Assembly (NCBI GenBank): GCA_017165825.1 | Contig: CM029367.1 | Location: forward strand, 5,660,223-5,724,222 | Length of the DNA: 64,000 bases | Origin: Hepsetus odoe | Taxonomy: Eukaryota; Chordata; Actinopteri; Characiformes; Hepsetidae | Direction of reading: 5' to 3' | In this document: piece by piece, positions 46,156 to 56,232 of the stretch | How the letters are laid out: every line of letters starts with the position of its first letter | Position numbering within the stretch: the stretch's first letter is position 1 | Notes under the pieces: generated by a model | Databases searched by the model: none | What the model was told of the DNA's origin: nothing | What the model saw: the letters and a program-made list of their open reading frames with translations, nothing else | Program-made: the position numbers and the translations under genes

Positions 46156-46365
46156 GGGTGGCGGTGGTCTATTGGTAGGATACTTGCACATAGACCTAGA
46201 GGTCTAGACGTAAGAGGTCCCAGGTTCAAATCCCACCACTGGCACTACCATCACTGGGTCCCTGAGCAAGACCCTTAACCCTGAGTTGCTCCAGGGGGAC
46301 TGTCTCTGTAATTAGGACATGGAAGTCGCTCTGGATAAGAGCGTCTGCTGGCTAAATGCAGCAAA
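46156..46365 (+). mobile_element. Third SINE type (family C)
   Basis: gggtggcggtggtctattgg (box A), ccaggttcaaatccc (box B), cctgagcaagacccttaacc and the 3' block gtcgctctggataagagcg, a tail segment seen in many fish SINEs. Confidence 0.72.
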
Positions 46366-46734
46366 TGTACCAGACATCAAGTTTGCCAGCAGAACATTAT
46401 CCAGAGCATCAAACTGCCTCTGAGTGCTTGCTTTATTACCAACGTGCATTCTGGTTTGGAGTTGGGTAGGTACTGGGAATACCCCGCAAGACCTGTTGTT
46501 GTTGTTATGAACACTTGCTGCCTAATATATCCCACCCCTTAACGGGTGCCACTGTTTGAGATAATCCGTGTCAGTGATTGGTGTACATGCGTGAGCGATG
46601 TCTAACATTGTGTAAAAACTACTGCGTGTATTGTGAGTACGAGAAAAGAATAACAGTCACTATGATCAGATGTTACAGTGGTACATCTGAGTAGCCTATT
46701 TGCAGATGAATTTGTGTGTGCGTGTGTGAGATGT

Positions 46735-46980
46735 GAGCGAGGTGTCTCATTAAAAGGACATGCTCGTTCCTGTGCGTCCCTCAGTAATGACCATATCTGA
46801 CAAGCGTTCGTCCAGCCTGTAATGAGACACGTTCAAGGACGGCGCAGCTGATCCACAAACAGGCCAAATCCAGCCGCTGCCAGCCGTGTGCTAAATGGAT
46901 TCTGTATGGGAAGCTGAGCAAAAAGACTTTGACGTCTTTACATTATGCTGACGAGCACTGCTTTTTTTCACCACAATTCC
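46735..46980. other. Candidate conserved non-coding block
   Basis: Non-repetitive, with an 11-bp inverted repeat (gtgtctcatta at 46741 and taatgagacac at 46820) and mixed-complexity sequence between and after. No coding frame. Possible regulatory element. Confidence 0.3.
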
Positions 46981-46998
46981 TCCTGGGATAAGAGCTCA

Positions 46999-47030
46999 AG
47001 CAAACACAAACACACACACACACACACACA
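46999..47030 (+). repeat. CA microsatellite
   Basis: About 13 units, starting acaaacacacaca. Confidence 0.92.
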
Positions 47031-48312
47031 GAACAAAAACACTTAAAGTGATAGCTTGAGGGTGGAGATGAACTGGCTGTAGTTATAAGATTCTTATTGT
47101 TTCCTTAAATATATTTGATCAGTGTAGCGCCGTTTTATTTAAAACAGATATATGCATGTCTCACAGTGTTGGAAACCTCATCAGCAAGTGTTTTTGAGGA
47201 AATGTGACATCTCAGTGGATGCAGGCATGTGATGAATTAGGCCCAGTCCCATTCCCCCACTTTGCCCCCAGCACTAAGCCTTCTTTTTTATTTTGTGTGT
47301 TAAAGGCTAGGGGCAGGGTGCGCCAATTTCTTTTTGGGACAGAATGATAGGGCAAAAGCTGCATGGCCTTCCAAATGCACCAGAAATGGAATGTTTTGAA
47401 AAAGGATGCCTTGTGAATCACGGGCTGCGCAAGTAAGCCAGAAATCAAAAGATGTGCTTTTATGCTATTAATAACAATTTGAAAATTCCTTTTCCAGGCC
47501 TTTTCTTCCCAACAAGCATTTAAAATTTCTATTTATACTGCTGGCTTAGTAGCTGACTTTACATCTACAGATAGATAGATACATTATTGATCCAGAGAGA
47601 AATTGAATTTATTGCTAATTTGTGCATGAAAATCCAGCATTTTAGCGTTTTAACACATTCTCCCCCGATGGCATAAAGAGCTCTTAATGTAACAGCAGTG
47701 ATGTGCTGAACTTTACCGCTCCTCTAATGTCAGTGCAGACTTACTGGGTTGCCTGCTGAGCTCTGATAGCTGCCTGGAAATGTGCTTTTATTTTGTGATT
47801 TTGGGATCAATTTTGAGACAGTGAATTTGTGAAGCTGGTTAATTCTAATGACATTAGAAATATCTGGTAAATTTGGTTCTGTTCACATAAAAAAACACTT
47901 GCTGCTGATGAATCGGGTTCATGAAAAGTTGTCTCTTTTAAGGAACTTTTCGAACACTACCTCTTTTAAGTCAGTTCCAAGGACCAAGGGAACCGCTGAA
48001 AGCAAGCGGTAGTTGTGAAAGTACGAAATGAGATTGGGCCTGTTATTTGCACAGTGCTAATTGGTGTTCTTTCCATGCTTATCATCCCCAGCACAAAACT
48101 AAAAAGTGAACACTGACTACTGCTCATGACTTGAGGGAAAGGGGGAAACTGTGAAAATTGGATTTTTCACCAACTATCACATTATCAACCACTGATAGTC
48201 AAGGTGTCATGCATCTCAACAAATGTAGAGGCGAACAAAATATGATTTCCTTTGAAAAAAATGTTCAATTATTTTTCTTATTATTGCAGTCATCGCACAT
48301 GAGCTTGTTGAA
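47031..48312. other. Intronic sequence, no feature
   Basis: Apart from a short GATA run at 47570 nothing is recognised. Confidence 0.4.
47570..47581 (+). repeat. Short GATA repeat
   Basis: agatagatagat, three units. Confidence 0.7.
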
Positions 48313-48324
48313 CCCCCCCCCCCC
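48313..48324 (+). repeat. C homopolymer
   Basis: Twelve C; twelve G in the transcript of the minus-strand gene, about 36 nt downstream of the donor of candidate exon 3. Confidence 0.9.
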
Positions 48325-48360
48325 AAAGATTCATGTACTGTAGAAAACAAGAGATAATAC

Positions 48361-48402
48361 CTGGTTTCTGGCTCTGCGTGCCAAAGTCGTCCATGTCCTC
48401 AT
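48361..48402 (-). CDS. Candidate internal exon 3 of acidic-protein gene (42 nt)
   Basis: The minus strand shows an acceptor ending tccaattctag, 42 nt of open frame and a donor (CCAG then gtatta). In phase 1 it reads (D)EDMDDFGTQSQKP, very acidic at its start. It has the same phase-1/phase-1 structure and length multiple of three as its neighbours, and is separated from the preceding exon by an intron of about 390 nt. A run of 12 C at 48313-48324 becomes a 12-G run about 36 nt inside the following intron, a known type of intronic splicing element that may compensate for the imperfect donor. No domain is recognised. Confidence 0.6.
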
Positions 48403-48793
48403 CTAGAATTGGATGAGAAAATAAAAGGGAAGCAAATTCTCTTTCATCAAAATCATGCAGCGGGGGAAGATCTCACTGAAAGGCATTTCTTATTATCTTG
48501 TCATTAGGACACACTGGCACATCAGAGAGCGGGTAATCCCACAGTAGAGCAGCCTGGATCTCCATCTAATCAGCCCTTCGGCCTGAAATTAAAACCCAAG
48601 TTCGAAGGAGAGAGGACTTGTCTTTATTGGCCCTGCTGATACATGCTGTAGAGTAATTATGAGGGCCCTCTGTACTAAGATGAAGTTTCACTTTGAGAAA
48701 GATGTTGTTATGCAATTCATCCAAATAGTATCGCAAGATGTAGAAACTGACACCAAGGGTTAACGTTCAGGTTGCATGGTCTATTAAACTTAC
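48403..48793. other. Short intron between exons 2 and 3, possibly conserved
   Basis: About 390 nt without repeats; contains taatcagcccttcggcctga and tagagtaattatgagggccc. The lack of transposons and the mixed composition are compatible with a splicing or enhancer element. Confidence 0.3.
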
Positions 48794-48847
48794 CATCCAC
48801 TGTCTGGCTTAGCATCTCAACGTCTCCAGGAGCCTCTTTCTTAGCAT
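48794..48847 (-). CDS. Candidate internal exon 2 of acidic-protein gene (54 nt)
   Basis: On the minus strand a strong acceptor (tttttccctcttgcag) precedes 54 nt and a near-perfect donor (GATG then gtaagttt). The phase-1 frame reads (D)AKKEAPGDVEMLSQTVD, hydrophilic and without cysteine. Both flanking introns are phase 1 and the length is a multiple of three, so the exon could be skipped without shifting frame. The next exon lies only about 390 nt downstream in transcript order, while the previous one is about 14 kb upstream. No domain is recognised. The splice signals are the best of the set, so I am fairly confident that this is a real exon. Confidence 0.68.
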
Positions 48848-49094
48848 CTGCAAGAGGGAAAAACCACAAGCGAGGGTCAGGGATGGTCAGCTCATTAGCG
48901 CTGGAGCCGATATCCACTGTGTAAGGGCTTCACAACATGTTTCACAACAGCAGTTTGTCTGTACTGCTCAAAACAAATGATGTTCCCAGAGCACTTGCAT
49001 TACTAATACGGTGCTGTCTGTATGCATTTGGACAGTGGTGTTTAAAGCTTGTTCTCCAGAACACTGGATCGGATAGAACAACTGTGATGACAAG

Positions 49095-49306
49095 AAGTGA
49101 AAGTGAAGTGAATGTGACTATTTGTCATCGTGAATTTAGAGCCCACAGTGAACCACAGCTAAATGCATTCTCTGCATTTAACCTATCACACCCAAGTTGA
49201 GCAGTGGGCAGCCACATCTAAGGGTACTTCAGGATGACCTACTGGTCCGGGGCTTAAACCCACAACCTTTTGATCGTGGGGCCTAGTCTCTAAACGATAG
49301 GCCAGG
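49095..49306 (-). mobile_element. tRNA-derived SINE (family A), copy 11
   Basis: Minus strand: ctggcctatcgtttagaga, box B-like gggtttaagcccc, a shortened middle lacking gcaaggtacc, and the tail agtcacattcacttcacttt. An old, partly deleted copy. Confidence 0.72.
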
Positions 49307-49376
49307 TTGTTGAACAATACAGCACTATAACTAAATGGATAAATACAAATAACACTTTAATTGTTATGTTTGTTAG

Positions 49377-49910
49377 TTTCTTCTTCTTCTGATTGCTCCT
49401 GTTTATGGGTCATCACAACGGATCATCCAGTTCCGTTTCTTCAGTCTTCTGCATCTTCCTCCTTCAAACCGACCACCTTCATGTCCTCTCTCACCATATT
49501 CATAACCCTCCTCTTTGATCTTACTCTTTTACTCTTTCCTGGCAGCTCCATCTTCAACATCCTCCTCCCAATATAATCCTCGTCTCTCTTCTGGACATGT
49601 CCAAACCAACGCAACCTTGATTCTCTAACTTTGTCTCCAAATCATCTAACCTGAGCTGTCCCTCTAATATACTAATTTCTAACCCTGTCCATCCTCATCA
49701 CACCCAATGAAAAATCTTTAACTTTGACACCTCTTGTCTTTCAGTCAGTGCCACCATCTCCAACCCGTACAACATAGCTGGTCACTCTCTTCTTCACCTG
49801 TCTTCCACAATTGGCGTTAATCTGAACTTTTGATCCCAAGTATTTATATTCCTCCACCATTGTCACCTCCACTCCTTGCAACCTAACCACTCCACTTTCC
49901 AAACTTTACA
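49377..49910 (-). mobile_element. Rex3-like LINE 3' fragment, inverted
   Basis: On the minus strand it ends in gggtgaccc-like sequence followed by aggagcaatcagaagaaga, and encodes a decayed C-terminal stretch readable as WFGHVQKRDED and MVREDMKVVGLKEEDAED. About 530 nt are kept and the 5' part is truncated. It is the same family as 24785-26910. Confidence 0.75.
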
Positions 49911-51054
49911 TCCTTATTACATTGGTTAACACTGGTGATTTATTTGCACTTCTTAGTCCTTCAAAACTCTACAAAGGTCCAATCATCAGGGGAAATTTTT
50001 GAACAGTTTTTCTTTAAGTCATATCATTAATTTTGAACTTTTGCTTTACCATAGGGCAACATTTATAAGGCTACGTCACATTGACATACACCTTTTGCAA
50101 GAACCGATATAAACCTACTGTGTCCACTGTCATTCTGAGTTGAAATGGAAGAAAGTGGTCTTAGTGATGCCTGTTGTAATAAACATCTATGAACATAAAT
50201 GTATGTTCATGTCAACATTCACAAAAGGCTTATGAAGATGTCATGTAGTCTACCAAAGTAAGGTTCCTTGAGGAACCATTTCGGTATGAAAGTTTGTTGA
50301 GTATGCAGCACTTATTTATTATCTGGCAATTTGAAGCACTTTAAGAATTGATCCAGCCGTTTGGATTTCCAACATCAGCGAACCCATATGTGTGTTTATG
50401 CCAACCTGCTACACAGAAACCTTTCTTTTAGACAGTTAGCAATTCCACATTTTTCTTTTTCCATCATTCTGTCATTAAGCTCTTCATCTGCCCGCAAGAT
50501 TTTGTCGAAGAATGTTCCTGCATGCTTTTGTAGTGAACTATAACAGTAGTCACTCTGTTCAGGCTTACCTAGAGTGATTTGTAGCCTGTGCTGGAATCTC
50601 TGAGGTCATTCTGATCTATTCTTCTTTTCATGCTATTCCCTCATAAATTCTTCATGATTGAAAGCATGTTTCAGACACCCATTTTTGTGCGCCATAGCTG
50701 CTATTCTTAAGCTCATCAGTTCATTATTTCTTAACTACCGTAGAGTTCACCCAGCTAATAGTTTGTATTGGCCTTGACCCTTTTTTTTGTGCCGATAGAG
50801 AAAAAAACATCTAAAAAAGTAAGTCTAGCTTGGGGCTGATCAGTTATTTCATCATGTTAGAAAGAATGTCGATGGATATCAGTTAATGAGTGAAAAAATA
50901 GAGGTTTTCACTGTCCTCCAGTATAGTTTGACTTTACATTTCCTCCAAAAATGAATACACCAAGCCTAATCAATGTTGCACACATTCTGGGGTCTAAATG
51001 CACACGGTTAAGAATTCAGAAAGAACTGTAATTGTTTAGTTGTCGGTACATGAT
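49911..51054. other. Intronic sequence
   Basis: 50060-50240 shows imperfect inverted similarity (cattgacatacaccttttgc versus caaaaggcttatgaagatgt) and may be a decayed MITE. Nothing else recognised. Confidence 0.35.
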
Positions 51055-51290
51055 GGGGCAGCAGTAGTCTAGTGTTTAGGGACTAGGCTCTTGGGCCAGG
51101 ATCATGGGAAGGAAATGGGTTCAGAATTCCATTAGGTTGCCCTGAGTTACCCTTGAGCAAGGTACCGTCCCCATCACTGTCCGCACTGCACGTGTGTGTA
51201 TGGGTGAAAAGCAGAAGTTGAATTTCGTTGAGCCCCACTATGTGCTGTGCTGTGTTTCACAATGCCGGAAATAGTCACTTTCACTTTCAC
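51055..51290 (+). mobile_element. tRNA-derived SINE (family A), copy 12
   Basis: ggggcagcagtagtctagtg, decayed box B (gggttcagaattcc), ccttgagcaaggtaccgtcc and tail agtcactttcactttcac. Confidence 0.8.
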
Positions 51291-52780
51291 ATATAATCAT
51301 CTGCATGATTTGTGACCTAAAAGTTTGATTGTAGGAGAAAAACAGTTTACTGTAAGTTCATAAGACTAAATTAGCCCTTTTATGATGACTTCCATGTCTT
51401 TAACACAATAACCTCAAGTGCAATAGCAATGGAAACATCTTTTTTTTTAGTTAAAATCTTTTTTTTAGTCTAAAGGTTTTTAGAACTACAGAAAATAACA
51501 TACAATGGCTTTTATATATGTGGGATAATTAGAAATGAAAAAAAATGTATTTATAAAAAAAAGCAATATATGATTACTATTTTGTTTAATAAAATGAATA
51601 AGTACATTTTGCTTAACATAGACATCTCACTTTTATGTAATTTTTACAAATATTTTCTTTTTTTAATTGTTAAAATTTAGGTTTTTTTGATAACACCTTT
51701 TTCTTTAAAATAAATATTACAGTGATCTATCATTATTAGGAGAGAGCATGCATGGCAAGTCATTTTTGTACCAGGCATTAATATTACCAGCTATTCTGGT
51801 GGTGATGTTATTTAATCAATGGAGCTTGTTTAGTGAGTCGTGTGCTTTTATATCAGTAGTGAGTTCAAAGCAAATGACTTATAACTAACAAATAATTACG
51901 GTCCATGTCCAGGGCCTGTCCTGTGGTGCAGAGCATATGATGGATGGAACTGCTTATTCAAATTCAAATGCATTTTTAGAAAAGTTCATGGTTATAATTA
52001 TGGTTTTAAAGTTTAGAAGAGTGCACACATCCCAGCAAAGTCCTCTAAAGCTCTATCACAACATGGATTTAAAGTTTTTCTAAAAGAAGCTACATAAAAA
52101 TGTCCCATTTTAATCCATTATTTCTGCAAAGTCACAAAAAACTCATTTATATGTATCCAACGACTATATCAGTCCTCTCACTGTAAAGTTATAGCAATGT
52201 CTTAGGCTGGAGATCAAATGAGTCGTACTATTGGCTAATCAATGTATGTAAATTAATAAAGATCATTCAAATAGATCAGTCTTAAACACAGTAGCAAAAC
52301 AGCATGTTAATGGATAATGAGATGTGAAACAGGTTATGAACCCATGAATTATGTTTTTTGGAACATGAAGCACAAAAATGTAATTGAGCTCAGGGGAAAA
52401 ATTAAATTTAATAGAATAAAAGCAATAGTCCTTTAAAAAGGTATAAAGGAGAGCAAAAACATAAAGGATTGCTCCGTTAACACCGTGCCCACTGGAAATC
52501 AATGCTCTCAAGACTGTCAGTCCTGCTTAGCATTGATACGCTGTGACTAGGAATCATCTTCTGCATCTAAATGCACAGTCAGACTCATAGTGTATCATAA
52601 GAAGTCAATTCAGCAGCTTTAGAATTCCAGGCGTTATCAGCCAAGTCCCTGAAGCAGACCGATCCGGATCTATAGTACACATCTGTATGTCTATAGGCTC
52701 ACTTGTGCACACATTTATCCACAGTTAGATGCATTAATGGCAAACTCCTCTTTCATTTGCTCTTTTATTTACCTCTTGGA
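51291..52780. other. Very AT-rich intronic sequence
   Basis: Runs of T and A between 51430 and 51720; no feature. Confidence 0.45.
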
Positions 52781-52946
52781 AGGCAGTGGTGGCCTAATGG
52801 TTAGGGAATTGGCCTCAGGTCTGGAAAGTCGTGTGTTCGAATCCCAGATCAGTTATGTTCCCTTGAGCGAGGTACCATCCCCATCACAGCTCCCCGTTCA
52901 CTGTGTGTTGTGTCATGTTTCACAATGAAAATAGTCACTTCACTTC
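52781..52946 (+). mobile_element. tRNA-derived SINE (family A), copy 13, internally shortened
   Basis: ggtggcctaatggttaggg (box A), gtgttcgaatccc (box B), ccttgagcgaggtaccatcc, then a deletion and the tail tagtcacttcactt. About 70 bp separates it from copy 14 in the same orientation. Confidence 0.8.
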
Positions 52947-53020
52947 AGCTGTCCAGAAACAAAAGCCACCAGTGAGCTCTACTGCTCTGCAAGACACTTG
53001 ACATTGCAGTTTTACAATGA

Positions 53021-53228
53021 AGTGGTGGACTAGTGGTTGGGGACAAGGCCTCAGTATCGGAGGGTCGTGGGTGCAAATCCCAGACCAGAATGTTGTCCTG
53101 AGCAAGAAAATCTGGGTGCCATCCCCATCACTACTCTCCGGGTGCTGTATATACCTATCCCCTGTGAGGTTGTGCGTGTGAGGTTGACTGTGTGCTGTGC
53201 TGTGTTTCACAATGACAGTCACTTTCAC
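53021..53228 (+). mobile_element. tRNA-derived SINE (family A), copy 14
   Basis: agtggtggactagtggttgg, box B-like gggtgcaaatccc, a modified middle (gagcaagaaaatctgggtgcc) and tail gtgtttcacaatgacagtcac. Confidence 0.78.
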
Positions 53229-53289
53229 AACATGCTTTTAGAACAATTAAAAATGGCAGGCTTTTTTTAAACAATACATTCATACTCCT

Positions 53290-53520
53290 TCCTCAGACTC
53301 ACTTCTCAATCGGTCCTGTCAATCAAATTCTGGATGACGCCTGCCGGACTTTAAGCTCTCCAATCCTTCACGGCTGGCCAATAACATGTCCCACCATGAA
53401 AGTTAATAGATATTTATTCAATTTGAGGCCTGGGAAGGAGCAGCTGCAATATTATGAGACTTTGCCCTGTTGACCTTTAAATGCATTTAAAGGTGCAGTG
53501 GGGAACAGGGATCACCAAAC
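53290..53520. other. Candidate conserved non-coding block with palindrome
   Basis: Includes aatcaaattctggatgacgc and a 22-bp perfect palindrome at 53473-53494 centred on atgcat. No coding frame. Regulatory role is a guess. Confidence 0.3.
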
Positions 53521-53535
53521 AGGATTACTTTCAGA

Positions 53536-53562
53536 CACACACACACACACACACACACACAC
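53536..53562 (+). repeat. CA microsatellite
   Basis: About 13 CA units. Confidence 0.93.
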
Positions 53563-56169
53563 CTCATGAGAGCCAGTCACAATGAATCAGTCTTCAGTCT
53601 AGTTTTCTTCTATTCATTTTTCATTTCTCATGAAATCCTTTAATGAGTCTTGATGGGAATTTGGCTTATGAGATGAAAGATTTTCCTGGTGATCAGTTAG
53701 TAAGTGTCCACTGTCTCTGCACTTGTACGGCACTGTCCACTGCATGCAAATGTGTTATCTGAACTTTTCCTTTTCTTAATTTTAAAGGGGAAAAAGCAAA
53801 TGGCCTACAATGACGGGAAATTGGCTAATTGTGTGTTGCGCTTCCTCCACCATCATTCAAGCAGTTGTCAGCACCTTAGCACTCACCAACTGGGAACTTC
53901 ATATTGTCTGTAGGCAATGAGGATCTGTCTACATGGTTCATTCTGGATGGAAGCTTTGGAACACAAGTATGTAAAGAACATTTGGACAACAATTTCTGGG
54001 TTGCCACTTCCATGTTTTGCCATTTAACTATACTGTTTCACACAGTTCATCATTAAATCCCCACCACGTTTCTGTGGTTCTTTACATTTGAGAATGGATT
54101 GAAAATTTAACCCAACATAAACATTTTTGGGTTGCCACTACAATTTCAAGTATATACATGACAAAGATACTATGCTGGCAAGTGCCTCTAAATGCCTAAT
54201 ATTCCTCCTTTTAGTATTGTTTTAAGAATATCATTCACTGTATTTCATTTATAGAAAATGCTGCCTTTTGGCAGATAATTCCACTTTTTTTGAGACCACG
54301 AATCCTTAAAATGAGCCAAATTAAGAGCCAATATAAACCAACACTTTAATAAATGCAAAGATATGAAGATAACGGCAAGCTAAAAATAGGATGATTTAGA
54401 CATACTGTATCATCAGAGTTATTTTCAAAATAATCAAGTCAAGAGTGAGCTGCTTTTATTATTAGGGCTTGAAGTTTGCAGTATGAAGTTGATTGCTTTT
54501 GTCTGCAATCATCCAGAGTTAAAGTCTTTTATTTCCTTCCGATCGCATAGTTTTATGATGGGAGGCATGCCAGCAGATTTAGACAGATTTAGAATGTAAT
54601 TTTGGCCAAAAATGAGCTCACATCGCTTTGAAACTGAATACCAGTTATATTCTAATGTTCAAATCTCACTCACGTGGTAGCAGCATGTTAGTTTCAAAGG
54701 CTGCCTAATCTATTTAAGGGTTGGGGAAACACTGAAACACTGAAACGGGCTAAATAACATGCAACAGAGTCATATTCAGAGGTGAATGATGATATAAGTT
54801 GCAGGCAAGCAAGTTTACTCTTACATTGAAATCCTCCTCATAACCTGGCCAGGGTTATAAAAAATAAAGAAATAAGTCATAAATGCCTCAAGCTCGTATC
54901 ACACAGAGGATCACATCTGACAACATGCTTCATTATTCAAAATCTTATGCCTTAGTCATAGAACTGCAAAAGATTTTGAAGTGGGGTAAATCTGCAAGGG
55001 CAAAGGAGCAGAGACAGATATTCACACCGCATTCTGTGGACTGATAAATATCGGTCATTATCCATTTGTAAATAGTTCTTAATTGCCCACACATCCTTCC
55101 CTTTCTGAGTATCTCCACACTATCTGAAACAGAATCAGGCTTTGTGGGCACATCTAGGTCTCAGAAGCATCTGTGAAGCAATTAATTTGTTGGCTCCTTG
55201 AAGAACCTTCCAATGGATGGTTCTCCAGCACTTTTCAGTTTGATTGGCTGCATATGAAGTCTTCATCTGATCACCATTGGACAATATTGTGAGGTTTTTT
55301 TTTCCATATACTGAACAAAAAATCTGGTGTCTCAAATATGCTTATAGTGGAAGCCAATGGGCAGATGCTACACCACTGAGTCAATGGGTTGTCTGCTCTT
55401 TTACTGAATACAGGGAAATGTGTCAAAATGATTGGTCCCATTAAAAGAACATATGCCACAGTAGCTGCAGATGGAGTTTTCCTTTAATAATCAATATGTA
55501 CAATATGTCTGCACGTAGAGATTTTCTCCATTGCATAATAATTCCTAGCAGAAGGTCTAGACACCACTGCAGATTCTCCTTCATTCTTGAATTCTGCCAT
55601 GCAGACACTATGAGCATAAATGTACTGTGCATTACGAAACAAGTACTCAGTCCCAGTCCTTGCACTTCTCTGATCATTTTCCATTTTTATCATGATTCTA
55701 CTTCTGAAAGCAATCTCTAGACCTGGTGCACTTCCCAGCAGATGGCAGCAGTGTAACACTGTTGTACATTCGATCCCGCATACATTTGGTGATATATGCA
55801 CACTTACATACATTGTGCAGGCTTTCCAAGCACAAACACCGAACGGCACAAAAAGAGAACATTTTAATATAATGTTTTGAAAGCCCTAACATTTACAGAC
55901 CCCCTCCTGCTTCATCTATGAAAGCTAATAGTAGAATAACAGTAGAACAATGAGAGGCGCTCAAGCCTCCTCAGTAGAAGAAAAGCTTCTGCGCTTGGTC
56001 ACACTTATCTGGCCACAGCAGTGAAGGAGGGGGTAAAAAGAGTAGGCATGAAAAATTCATGAGACATGAAAGAAGAAGAAAAGGTGAGTTAGAGTGTCGG
56101 GATCAACAGCTGCAGCTTTGCAGCTGGGTAGTTCACTTTTACCATGCAGTGTGTGTGTGGGGAGGGTGG
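53563..56169. other. Intronic sequence, no feature
   Basis: Open frames around 55140-55890 lack protein-like features and overlap on both strands. No splice-flanked exon was found. Confidence 0.4.

Positions 56170-56229
<60 letters not shown>
56170..56229 (+). repeat. GT microsatellite
   Basis: About 29 GT units following gggagggtggctg. Confidence 0.95.

Positions 56230-56232
<3 letters not shown>

Noticed and set aside
55484..55890. 121-codon minus frame overlapping plus frames
   Set aside because: No recognisable motif and no splice support; open on both strands by chance.
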